Shown: positions 1 to 6,334, counted from the first letter of the stretch. The stretch is 8,627 nucleotides of DNA from an uncultured Enorma sp. (GCA_905210055.1 CAJLVH010000074.1:1-8627), one strand, 5' to 3'. A program made the numbers and translations. The notes: generated by a model from the sequence alone, not told the origin.

Positions 1-62
1 ATCTCCTCCATCTCCACGAGGTACTGGGCTCCGTCGATCGAGATCTTGAACTTACGCAGCAT
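1..62 (-). CDS. Biotin carrier protein of a decarboxylase/carboxylase, N-terminal fragment
   Basis: Only the first 20 codons are inside the window; the gene continues beyond base 1 on the minus strand. The visible peptide (MLRKFKISIDGAQYLVEMEE) has the alternating lysine/hydrophobic strand that opens biotinyl-lipoyl carrier subunits of sodium-pumping decarboxylases, such as the gamma subunit of glutaconyl-CoA or methylmalonyl-CoA decarboxylase. Such a protein carries carboxybiotin from the carboxyltransferase to the membrane beta subunit. The biotinylated lysine (MKM motif) would lie outside the window, so the call rests on the N-terminus and the neighbour. The ATG at 62-60 lies 8 bases inside the end of the upstream gene (11-base overlap), so translation is probably coupled; the ribosome site is weak (ACGGAAAAC). 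Confidence 0.7.
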   Translation of the reverse strand, partial: MLRKFKISIDGAQYLVEMEE

Positions 63-435
63 GTTCGTTTTCCGTGCCTTTCTGTTCCAGCTTCTTATAG
101 ATACGTTTCACCGTAAAGGAGCTCTTATTGAGAGCCCCCGCGCCGAGTGCCGTAGCGATGGCGGCAACGCGGCGATGCTCGGGGTTGGCGATGTTCACGC
201 GCCTCACCACGAGCTTGCTTTTCTCATAGGAGCCTGCGGCCAAGGCCGAGGCGATGATGCAGGCGGGCAGATGCTCCGCGGGATCGACGGGGAGATAGGG
301 TGGAACCTCTTCCCATTCATCCGCAGGGCAGCCCAGCGCGATCTGAGCACGCGACGAAGGCGTCTCCGCGTTCGATGCCGCGCGCTTCTGCGTTCTGCGC
401 GAAGACCGATCGCGCAGCCAGGAGCGAAAACCCAT
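52..435 (-). CDS. OadG/MmdE-like decarboxylase accessory subunit with a duplicated motif
   Basis: A 127-residue protein. Its first 50 residues are basic, then polar, with no membrane helix. Two 27-residue units follow, at residues 54-80 and 86-112, with 12 identical positions; both start with EH and carry an Ala/Leu/Gly-rich helix, then K-S and a V-R/K-R strand. This pattern resembles the C-terminal tail of OadG/MmdD subunits and the small MmdE epsilon subunit of methylmalonyl-CoA decarboxylase, which are believed to help assemble the complex. The start at 435 is chosen because AAAGGA stands 6 bases upstream. The frame stays open upstream to an ATG at 714, but that extension would cross the likely promoter and has no domain character. 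It overlaps the biotin carrier gene by 11 bases. An acyl-CoA decarboxylase complex is inferred; the exact substrate is unknown. Confidence 0.6.
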   Translation of the reverse strand: MGFRSWLRDRSSRRTQKRAASNAETPSSRAQIALGCPADEWEEVPPYLPVDPAEHLPACIIASALAAGSYEKSKLVVRRVNIANPEHRRVAAIATALGAGALNKSSFTVKRIYKKLEQKGTENEHAA

Positions 436-498
436 GCGATGTCCTTTCCCACGCGCCGTCCCTGTGCATAACCCCGTGGCGCGTGTGCATATGTAGAT

Positions 499-527
499 AT
501 TGTATAGGGGATGGGGCTGTTTGTGGA
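499..527 (-). promoter_or_regulatory. Possible sigma-70 promoter of the minus-strand decarboxylase operon
   Basis: Read on the minus strand, TCCACA (527-522, 4 of 6 matches to the -35 consensus) is followed after exactly 17 bases by TACAAT (504-499, 5 of 6 matches to the -10 consensus). It lies about 65 bases upstream of the start at 435, a sensible leader length. The -35 overlaps the end of the 19-base repeat at 524-542. This is a by-eye match only. Confidence 0.4.
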
Positions 528-542
528 GGAGAAGTGAAAGAA
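524..542 (+). repeat. 19-base direct repeat, copy 1
   Basis: TGGAGGAGAAGTGAAAGAA occurs here and again, identical and in the same orientation, at 7451-7469. Both copies are in non-coding DNA and the bases on either side differ. The unit looks like a ribosome binding site followed by GTG AAA GAA, but the reading frames that would start there (534-716 here, 7461-7742 in the second copy) are unlike each other and resemble no known protein. In this copy the repeat touches the -35 box of the minus-strand promoter, so it could also be a regulator site. Confidence 0.75.
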
Positions 543-550
543 GGTGGTGC

Positions 551-577
551 CGTGGGGCGCTGCCGTAGCGCGCCACG
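551..577. other. Strong GC-rich hairpin in non-coding DNA
   Basis: The arms 551-561 and 567-577 pair at 10 of 11 positions (one G-G mismatch at 556/572) around a 5-base loop. No run of T follows on the plus strand, and on the minus strand only a pyrimidine-rich stretch follows, so it is not a clear terminator. It lies upstream of the probable minus-strand promoter, so it is not in that transcript's leader. Its role is unknown. Confidence 0.55.
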
Positions 578-1285
578 CGGTTTGTGGGCTTGTGAATGCG
601 TGCGTCCGTGGGCTGCATGCGCTGCGAGACGGGGTCTATGTCAGAATGGCTCCTTGACCGGAGTGTGCGAGCTTCGACAGCGAGACCTGTCATTTGGAGG
701 AGCGATGACGCCATAGCTGAGCTTTCCGCAACGTTTGTATGCGTCTTCGGGAGCCGAAAAACGCTCTGGGAGGCTAATCAAATGGCTCGCTAGCGCAGGG
801 TGGGTGCCATTGAAGTCGTTGCTACAGCTGAATATCACATGCACGCTTCACAACGAGGCTTCTCGTGAGCTCATTAGGGAAAGGAGTGCCGTTGGTGAGG
901 TGGTCATCGGCATCATCCCCGTGAGGGTGGTATTCGCAGCTGTTTACGCTCAGACTTGCTGGAGCCGTTGGCGAGCCGGGGCGCTTGTTATCCCTGCGCC
1001 GCTTTCTCGCACGTTGCTCACGACCTTCCGCTAAGGTTGCGTGCGGCCAGCTGGCGCGCCGGTCTTCTGGTGAGGCATCTGTTGCATGTTGATATCTTTC
1101 TCGTCGAGCCAGCGTCATGCGCGTTTCTCGATGGGCGGGGGATCGACCGCGGCCCGTCTATGCCCCTCGATTTACGACGACGCCTCTTTCCACGCTTCTG
1201 CACGAGAGTGGCTTGATGCCACTCGAGATCCCGCTGCCCTGCCGCGCATGCCGCCTGTGGGAGAGAACAAGCCGTTTACCGAGTA
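578..1285. other. Long non-coding stretch with no recognisable gene
   Basis: Several open frames of 60-100 codons cross this stretch on both strands, but none combines a ribosome site, a protein-like composition and a recognisable family, and they overlap each other freely. An AATGGC/GCCATT inverted repeat (781-786 and 806-811), a small ACGAG/CTCGT hairpin (853-866) and a GAGTGGC/GCCACTC hairpin with a 5-base loop (1206-1224) are present. No tRNA, rRNA or riboswitch that I know is visible. It may be a decayed gene or an accessory RNA, but nothing supports either positively. Confidence 0.5.
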
Positions 1286-1359
1286 AGTCAATTAATGCGA
1301 TAGTAATAAACTAAAAGCAACTTAAATAGATTATTATAAGGATACGGGTCGCGACCGTA
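1286..1359 (+). promoter_or_regulatory. Promoter/operator region of the PTS operon
   Basis: Bases 1286-1340 are sharply AT-rich compared with everything around them. TATTAT at 1332-1337 is a fair -10 box; no convincing -35 sits 17 bases upstream. Just downstream, where transcription would start, TACGG (1343-1347) and CCGTA (1355-1359) form an inverted repeat with 7 bases between them; the 10-base palindrome GGTCGCGACC (1347-1356) overlaps it. A dyad at the start site is a natural place for a repressor such as the RpiR-type protein encoded downstream. The exact boxes are uncertain. Confidence 0.45.
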
Positions 1360-1389
1360 CCTAGTCGTTGCTATAGAAAGGAGGAGCGC

Positions 1390-2328
1390 GTGGTCAAGAT
1401 GTTCCACATCGAGCCGATTATCGAGGCTCGCGCGTGGGGAGGCAGGAAGATCATCGAGCAGTTCGGCTATCAGACTGATCTGGATAACATAGCCGAGGTG
1501 TACCACGTCATCGCCATCCCGGGCCATCTCGACTGCCTCGTATCCGATACTGGGCAGCCGCTGTCTGAGTTCTATGCAACCCATATGGAGCTGTTCGACT
1601 GCGACTCGAGCGACTTACCCGTTCGCCTAGTAACCGCCAACGCCGCTGATCGCTTGTCGTACCACCTGCATCCTCAGGAAGATTATGGGTTTGCCCACGA
1701 GGGCATGCACAGCAAGATCGAGGGGACGTTTACCATCGAGGAGACCGGCGAAGAATATGAGGTGATTGTCGGGCACAACGCCCAATCGCTGGAGCAGTTC
1801 AAAGCTTGGGTTGAAGAGGGGGCATGGGACAAGCTGTTCCGTCCGATCAAGATGCACGTGGGGGACTACCTTCATATGCCGATTGGAACGCTGCACGGCG
1901 AGTCCGGCGATGGAACCGTGATATCGGTTGCGTTCTCTACGAACGGCGATATCACGTACCGCCTCTACGATTGGGGTCGAAACGACCCCCAGCGGCCGCT
2001 TCATGTCCAGCAGGTCTTCGATAACGTAAACATGCCCGACGACAAGGTCGAGGGCTATCACGTCATCCCCTACGAGCAGGATGGCTGCCTCGTCTATGAC
2101 TACTACGCCAAGCCGGGAGAGTACGTCGGCAGGCGCGTGAAGGTGGACGGCTCGGGCTCGTTCGGCATGGATGAGTTCATGTTCCTGCTCTGCCTCCAAG
2201 GCGAGGGCGCCGTCGCTGGAAATGCCATCAAGCCAGGGGAAACCTTGTTCGTCCCTGCCCACTCCGGCGACCTCGAGCTCTGCGGAGACCGTCTCGACCT
2301 TGCCGTTCTTTCGTATAAGGATGCGTGA
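1390..2328 (+). CDS. manA: Class I mannose-6-phosphate isomerase-like cupin protein
   Basis: A 312-residue cytoplasmic protein, the length of the short Bacillus-type ManA. The family interconverts mannose-6-phosphate and fructose-6-phosphate with a zinc ion. Family marks in order: RAWGG at 13-18, the metal-binding strand LSYHLHP at 89-95, K-I-E with Glu111, GHNA at 128-131, the PIGTLHGE loop with His169, and TYRLYDWGR at 189-197 with the catalytic-type Arg191. Likely zinc ligands are His92, His94, Glu111 and His169. In typical ManA the first is Gln, so the Gln-to-His change is notable. The GTG start is chosen because AAAGGAGG ends 5 bases upstream; the in-frame ATG at 1399 is too far away. 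First gene of the operon, 4 bases ahead of IIA. It could act on another aldose phosphate; the family call is firm, the substrate is not. Confidence 0.82.
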   Translation: MVKMFHIEPIIEARAWGGRKIIEQFGYQTDLDNIAEVYHVIAIPGHLDCLVSDTGQPLSEFYATHMELFDCDSSDLPVRLVTANAADRLSYHLHPQEDYGFAHEGMHSKIEGTFTIEETGEEYEVIVGHNAQSLEQFKAWVEEGAWDKLFRPIKMHVGDYLHMPIGTLHGESGDGTVISVAFSTNGDITYRLYDWGRNDPQRPLHVQQVFDNVNMPDDKVEGYHVIPYEQDGCLVYDYYAKPGEYVGRRVKVDGSGSFGMDEFMFLLCLQGEGAVAGNAIKPGETLFVPAHSGDLELCGDRLDLAVLSYKDA

Positions 2329-2332
2329 GCCC

Positions 2333-2767
2333 ATGGCTAAGCGTTTGGTGCTGGCGACGCACGCCTCGTTGGCGCAGGGATTGAGCGACGCGCTCGCACT
2401 GCTGGTAGGGGGAGACAAGCCCTACGTCATATGCGCGTACACGGACTGCACCACGCCGCTCGAGGCTCTCACCTCCCTGTTCGATTCGTTTGAGCCCGGC
2501 GATGCCGTCATCGTATGTACCGACATCCTCGGCGGCAGCGTGAACACCATGGTGGGGGAGCTTGCTCGAACACGCGAGATTCATGTCGTCACGGGCGTGA
2601 ACCTCGGCGCGGTCATAGAACTCGCTCTCATGCCCGTGGGGCAGGTCTGTGAGGAATCGATTCGCTCCGTCGTCGACCGTGCGCGCGAAGGCTTGCTTTA
2701 TGCCAACGACCTGTTCGCATCGCTCGAGGCGGTCGCATCCGACGATGTCGATTTCTTTGACGAATAG
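2333..2767 (+). CDS. PTS mannose-family IIA subunit
   Basis: A 144-residue soluble protein matching the EIIA-Man fold. It accepts phosphate from HPr on a histidine and passes it to IIB. His10 lies in the LATHASLAQG motif, at the same position as the phosphorylated His10 of E. coli IIA-Man. Other family marks are the TDILGGS motif with Asp64 (residues 63-69) and TGVNLGAVIELAL (87-99). The ATG at 2333 is preferred because family members start a few residues before this strand; an in-frame ATG at 2321 lies too close to AAGG to be used. The gene begins 4 bases after the isomerase stop and ends 19 bases before IIB. It is a stand-alone IIA, as in GalNAc and sorbose systems, not fused to IIB as in ManX. 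The sugar cannot be told from this subunit. Confidence 0.93.
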   Translation: MAKRLVLATHASLAQGLSDALALLVGGDKPYVICAYTDCTTPLEALTSLFDSFEPGDAVIVCTDILGGSVNTMVGELARTREIHVVTGVNLGAVIELALMPVGQVCEESIRSVVDRAREGLLYANDLFASLEAVASDDVDFFDE

Positions 2768-2786
2768 GGCGGGAAAGGAGTACGAA

Positions 2787-3266
2787 ATGATTACGCAGGT
2801 ACGACTCGATGAAAGACTCATACATGGCGAGGTCACGACGAAGTGGATCAACTTCCTGCACGCAAATCGCATCCTAGCAGTCGATGACGAGGTCGCGGGG
2901 GACGCGTTTCAGAGCAACCTCTTGAAGATGGGCGTTCCGAAGAGCTGCAAGTGCCTCATTCTCTCGGTGGAGAAGGCGATTGACGTGCTCAACGACCCGC
3001 GCTGCGAGGGCCTGTCCCTTTTCGTGCTCGTCCGCACGCCGCAGAACTTGCTCAAGCTCGTCGAAGGCGTGCCGGGGATCGAGGAGGTCAACATTGCGAA
3101 TTACGGGTATCTGATCCGCCCCGACGCGCCGGGAAAGAAGGCCATCAACCGTTGCCTCGCGTTCGATCAAAACGACATCGAGTGCATAAAGAAGGTTCAA
3201 GAACGCGTCTCGAGCTGCTACCACCAGGTGCTTTCCGACACCGCGAAGGTGGAACTCGATCTGTAG
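2787..3266 (+). CDS. PTS mannose/fructose/sorbose-family IIB subunit
   Basis: A 159-residue soluble phosphocarrier. The opening RLDERLIHGEVTTKW (residues 6-20) is the family signature, and His13 is the expected phosphorylated residue that receives phosphate from IIA and gives it to the incoming sugar at IIC/IID. The rest follows the usual alternating fold, with FQSNLLKMGVP (41-51) and the conserved NIANYG loop (102-107). GGAAAGGAG ends 6 bases before the ATG. The frame is open upstream to 2649, but that part only overlaps the IIA gene in another frame. The IIB-IIC gap of 77 bases is by far the widest inside this operon. Confidence 0.93.
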   Translation: MITQVRLDERLIHGEVTTKWINFLHANRILAVDDEVAGDAFQSNLLKMGVPKSCKCLILSVEKAIDVLNDPRCEGLSLFVLVRTPQNLLKLVEGVPGIEEVNIANYGYLIRPDAPGKKAINRCLAFDQNDIECIKKVQERVSSCYHQVLSDTAKVELDL

Positions 3267-3267
3267 G

Positions 3268-3285
3268 GGGAGTGCTGTGGCTCCC
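3268..3285 (+). other. Small hairpin between IIB and IIC
   Basis: GGGAG (3268-3272) and CTCCC (3281-3285) pair around an 8-base loop, just after the IIB stop. There is no T run, so it is not a standard terminator. It could protect the upstream mRNA end or mark a processing point that lets membrane and soluble subunits be made in different amounts. The palindrome ACAGCTGT lies at 3312-3319. Both are short enough to occur by chance. Confidence 0.3.
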
Positions 3286-3343
3286 TGCCTCGTCCCGTAG
3301 ACGACTGATTGACAGCTGTAGGTAAAAAACGAAGGGGGTTGGC

Positions 3344-4153
3344 ATGATCATTCAAGCCATCTTGGTATTCCTCGCCATCTTATTCTGTAAGAGCGACCAG
3401 TATCTGTTACCGAACATGATGATGGAGCGGCCCATCTTCACCGGCTTTCTCGTCGGCCTCGTGCTCGGTGACGTGACGACTGGCATCCTAATCGGCGCCC
3501 AGCTCGAGCTCGTGTTCTTGGGCGTCGTGTTCGTCGGGAACGCCACGAGCGCGGAGCCGACGACGGGTACGGGCATCGCGGTCGCCTTCTCCGTGCTTTA
3601 CGGCCTTTCGATGGACGCCGCGATCGCGCTCGGCATCACACTGAGCTATGTCTGTCTGGCGTTCCAGGCGGTCGAACCCGCAATCGCCGAGGTGTATCAG
3701 ACAATCACCGACCGCTTTATCGAGCAAGATAAGCAGCGGAGTTTCGAGATCACCGCGGTCTTGCTGACGCTTCTCGAGGTCTCCATCTCGCCGTTCATCG
3801 CATTCCTCGCAGTCGCGTTCGGCGGGGATCTCGTTCAGTCGCTCATGGATAACATGCCGGCGTTCGTCATGACGGGCATTAGCGCAGCTGGTGCCATGCT
3901 CCCCGCTGTGGGCATCGCCGTCCTCGCATCCATGCTGTGGGACACGAAGATGTCGATCTATTTCCTCTTTGGCTTCTTTGTCATGAAGTACATGGGTCTC
4001 GAGATTATCTTCCTTGCGATGATTGCCATCTTCATTGCCGCAACCGAGCTGTTCCATGCGATGGACGGCCGCACGCCTGGTACGAAGGCGGTTGCTGCCG
4101 AGGCCGCAACGTCCGATGAGAGCAACGAAATGGAGGAGTTCTTCAATGAGTAG
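3344..4153 (+). CDS. PTS mannose-family IIC membrane subunit
   Basis: A 269-residue membrane protein that, with IID, forms the sugar channel. Hydrophobic segments lie at roughly 1-15, 32-65 (probably a re-entrant pair), 75-108, 134-162, 169-199 and 205-238; the last 30 residues are polar and acidic. The family signature RPIFTGFLVGLVLGD and GILIGAQLELVFLG spans residues 29-60, with Glu55 at the position of the substrate-contacting glutamate of ManY-type proteins. The ATG follows AAGGGGG by 6 bases. The last 8 bases overlap the IID start, so IIC and IID are probably made in equal amounts. After the signature, residues 65-78 differ from the ManY form (GNATSAEPTTGTG instead of the Ala-rich NIGAA stretch), consistent with a substrate other than mannose or glucose, though this is only suggestive. 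Confidence 0.9.
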   Translation: MIIQAILVFLAILFCKSDQYLLPNMMMERPIFTGFLVGLVLGDVTTGILIGAQLELVFLGVVFVGNATSAEPTTGTGIAVAFSVLYGLSMDAAIALGITLSYVCLAFQAVEPAIAEVYQTITDRFIEQDKQRSFEITAVLLTLLEVSISPFIAFLAVAFGGDLVQSLMDNMPAFVMTGISAAGAMLPAVGIAVLASMLWDTKMSIYFLFGFFVMKYMGLEIIFLAMIAIFIAATELFHAMDGRTPGTKAVAAEAATSDESNEMEEFFNE

Positions 4154-4979
4154 CAAATTGACTGAAGGGCTGACTCAAGAAGAGATCACTCAGCTCAAGA
4201 CCATCAACCGCCGGTTTCTCAACTACGCGGTCATCTACACCTATTCCAAGCTCTGCGGCAACGGCGTCGCCTACGGATTGTGGCCGTTTCTGAACTGGCT
4301 CTATCCGAATCCGGAGGATAAGGAAAAGAAGATCGAGGCACTCAAGCGCCACACGACCTTCTTCAACCTCACGCCACAGTTCACGCCGTTTTGCTTTGGG
4401 TTGTTTGCCTCCATGGAAAAGGAGGCGAAGGAGAACCCCGACTTCGACGTCTCGACCATCGAGGCGGTCAAGGCGAGTATCCAGGGTCCGCTTTCCGGTA
4501 TCGGCGACTCGATTTTCTGGGTCACGTGGCGCGTCATCGTGACTGGCCTCGCGCTACAGTTCTCGCTCCAGGGGAGCTTGGTTGGACCCATCCTGTTCCT
4601 CCTGCTCTACAACATTCCGGCGTTCATCATCCGCAACTCCCTGTGCTACGTGGGATACAAGATGGGTACGAGCGTCATCCAGCGTGCGTATGAGTCCGGC
4701 ATGATCCAAGTGCTCACGCGCGTCGCCTCGATCGTCGGCCTCATCATGGTGGGCGGGATGGCGGCGAGTCAGATCAGTGTGCCCATCACGCTCGAATTTT
4801 CGCTTAATGGTGCGACGCAGTCGATCTACGAGGTATTCAACAGCATCTTGCCGGGTATGCTCGAACTCATGTTGGTGCTCGTGCTGCTGCGCCTCATCAA
4901 GAAGAAGGTCAACGTGACCGTTATGATCGCCGCCGTGTTCGTCATCGCGATCATTGGCGCGTTTGTGGGGGTGTTTTAA
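4146..4979 (+). CDS. PTS mannose-family IID membrane subunit
   Basis: A 277-residue partner of IIC, found only in mannose-family PTS. The amphipathic N-terminal part carries the usual motifs: YSKLCGNGVAYGLWPFL (33-49), RHTTFFNLTPQFTPFCFG (68-85), and the hallmark GPLSGIGDSIFW (114-125), where most members have GDPIFW. Hydrophobic segments follow at about 128-165, 186-209 and 233-252, with a final one at 257-277. The ATG lies inside the end of IIC, 7 bases after GGAGGAG. The upstream-open frame to 4023 is only an overlap with IIC. The TAA stop shares its last base with the ATG of the dehydrogenase gene. Confidence 0.93.
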   Translation: MSSKLTEGLTQEEITQLKTINRRFLNYAVIYTYSKLCGNGVAYGLWPFLNWLYPNPEDKEKKIEALKRHTTFFNLTPQFTPFCFGLFASMEKEAKENPDFDVSTIEAVKASIQGPLSGIGDSIFWVTWRVIVTGLALQFSLQGSLVGPILFLLLYNIPAFIIRNSLCYVGYKMGTSVIQRAYESGMIQVLTRVASIVGLIMVGGMAASQISVPITLEFSLNGATQSIYEVFNSILPGMLELMLVLVLLRLIKKKVNVTVMIAAVFVIAIIGAFVGVF

Positions 4980-6211
4980 TGGTGGAGTACAAGGGCGATG
5001 TCGTTATTATTGGGGCGGGACGTTCGGGTCGCGGCCTCCACGGGGAGTTCTGCTTCAAGGACGGGTGGCGCATCACGTTCGCCGACATCGACCGCGAGCT
5101 CATTCGCAAGATGAGAGCTCAGGGCTCATATACGTCGTTCAGCGAGAAGGATGGCGCCGAAGGCTTCGAAGAGTGCGTAGTGAGTGGTTACCGGGCGCTG
5201 CATATCGTTGACGATCGACCCGAGTATATCGATGCGCTCGCGTATGCCGATATCATTTTCACTGCGACGTTCGACGATGCATTTGAATCGATTGTCTGCG
5301 ATATAAAAGACGCCCTTGACCGAAAAATCGAACTGGGTTTGGAAAAGCAGTTCGCGCTCGTGGTCGGTGCGAATTACGTAGGGTTATATGATTATTTCTC
5401 CGCCGCATTTGCTCGGGAGTTCGATTCGGACGAGCGACGCTGGTTCGATCGGTTTGGCGTGCTTGCGGAGTCGATCATATACCGCGTGAGTTCATTTCCG
5501 AACGAGGAGCAGAAGGCTCGCGACGAGCTGAGCGTCCAGAACGATTCGTTTGCCGTGCTGCAGGTGAATACCGGCCAGTTCGCGCGTGCCGACAAGATCG
5601 AGAAGCCTGGATTCTTCCAAGACGAGGACGATACGCTGCGCTTCATGCATTGCAAGATTTGGAATATCAACACGGCACACTGCTCGCTCGCGTTCCTCGG
5701 TCAATACTATGGCTGCGCGTGCATCTGCGACGCCGCGAACGACAATTATATAAGCAGGGTGTCCTATCTTTCGTCTGTGGAGGCATATGCTGGCCTTGCG
5801 AAGCGCTATGATCTTCCCGATGAGCCTGACAGGGAGAGCGAGCGCGCGCTCTGGGGCTGGTACCGCGATAGAACCATGCTCGACACCGTCGAGCGCGTGG
5901 GCAACGACCCCATTCGCAAGCTGCGTCGCAACGACCGCTTTATAGGACCTGCCCTCAACTGCATGAAGTACGACATTTTACCGGTGCATATCTGTCAGAA
6001 CGCGGCATACGGGTTCTTCTTCCACAATGAGGGCGATGCCCGCACGGATCGCATGGCGGCTCGCATCGCGAGCGAGGGTATCGAGCAAACGATTCAGCAG
6101 GTCTGTGGACTCGATATCGAGAAGAGCGATGAACGCGTTGTCTTTGAGCTCATCCTTTCAAAGTACCGCGACCTTGCGGACGTAAACCCGCTCGACAAGC
6201 TTCTTGCCTAG
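4979..6211 (+). CDS. Mannitol-1-phosphate 5-dehydrogenase-like (long-chain polyol dehydrogenase)
   Basis: A 410-residue cytoplasmic oxidoreductase resembling MtlD, which oxidises mannitol-1-phosphate to fructose-6-phosphate with NAD. The Rossmann motif GAGRSGRG is at 12-19 (GAGNIGRG in E. coli MtlD), with Asp36 after the second strand, which favours NAD(H). The polyol dehydrogenase active-site pattern K-x4-N-x2-H is intact as Lys226, Asn231, His234. NDPIRKLRRNDRFIGPA (309-325) matches the conserved MtlD C-terminal stretch. It is about 30 residues longer than usual MtlD. The start overlaps the IID stop by one base (TAATG), and the ribosome site is poor, so coupling is likely. Being in a PTS operon, it should act on a phosphorylated hexitol or ketose. 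It could run in reverse as a redox sink. The family is well supported, the exact substrate is not. Confidence 0.8.
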   Translation: MVEYKGDVVIIGAGRSGRGLHGEFCFKDGWRITFADIDRELIRKMRAQGSYTSFSEKDGAEGFEECVVSGYRALHIVDDRPEYIDALAYADIIFTATFDDAFESIVCDIKDALDRKIELGLEKQFALVVGANYVGLYDYFSAAFAREFDSDERRWFDRFGVLAESIIYRVSSFPNEEQKARDELSVQNDSFAVLQVNTGQFARADKIEKPGFFQDEDDTLRFMHCKIWNINTAHCSLAFLGQYYGCACICDAANDNYISRVSYLSSVEAYAGLAKRYDLPDEPDRESERALWGWYRDRTMLDTVERVGNDPIRKLRRNDRFIGPALNCMKYDILPVHICQNAAYGFFFHNEGDARTDRMAARIASEGIEQTIQQVCGLDIEKSDERVVFELILSKYRDLADVNPLDKLLA

Positions 6212-6229
6212 ACTTTGGGATATATAAGG

Positions 6230-6239
6230 CGGATATCCG
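6230..6239. promoter_or_regulatory. Palindrome CGGATATCCG upstream of the RpiR-type gene
   Basis: A perfect 10-base palindrome directly after TATAAGG (6223-6229). TATAAGG also occurs at 1335-1341 with a dyad just downstream of it, upstream of the PTS operon. If TATATA or TATAAG here is a -10 box, transcription would start near the palindrome. Ten-base palindromes are expected several times by chance in this much DNA, so the evidence is weak. Confidence 0.25.
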
Positions 6240-6250
6240 ATAGACAAATG

Positions 6251-6295
6251 CGTGGCTGCAGATGATACTTGAATCTGCAGCTACGTGCTTTGCTG
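6251..6295 (+). terminator. Long hairpin between the dehydrogenase and regulator genes; probable terminator
   Basis: Arms 6251-6263 and 6273-6285 pair at all 13 positions (one G-U at 6254/6282) around a 9-base loop, and two more wobble pairs are possible at the base. The following bases (TGCTTTGCTGTTCTG) are T-rich but not a clean T run. It begins 40 bases after the dehydrogenase stop and ends 50 bases before the regulator start. It most likely ends or weakens transcription of the PTS operon. If a promoter near 6221 drives the regulator, it would instead be in that gene's leader. Confidence 0.65.
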
Positions 6296-6334
6296 TTCTG
6301 AACGATTTGGCTGAATGAGCGAAGAAGGATTTCC

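Noticed and set aside
436..714. N-terminal extension of the OadG/MmdE-like protein to an ATG at 714, giving 220 residues
   Set aside because: A GGAAAG ribosome site exists there, but the extension has no protein-like pattern, crosses the likely promoter at 499-527, and the ATG at 435 has a better site.
534..716. 60-codon plus-strand frame starting with GTG in the 19-base repeat
   Set aside because: Good-looking ribosome site but Cys/Arg/Trp-rich low-quality peptide with no family, and the second repeat copy does not lead into a similar frame.
705..716. GGAGGAGCG followed by ATG and a three-codon frame, as a possible leader peptide
   Set aside because: No gene follows on the plus strand that such a leader could regulate.
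822..1118. 98-codon minus-strand frame in the long spacer
   Set aside because: No ribosome site, Arg-rich composition typical of chance frames in GC-rich DNA, and overlaps several equally long frames.
1627..2418. 263-codon open frame on the minus strand
   Set aside because: Antisense shadow of the isomerase and IIA genes, which have clear family matches.
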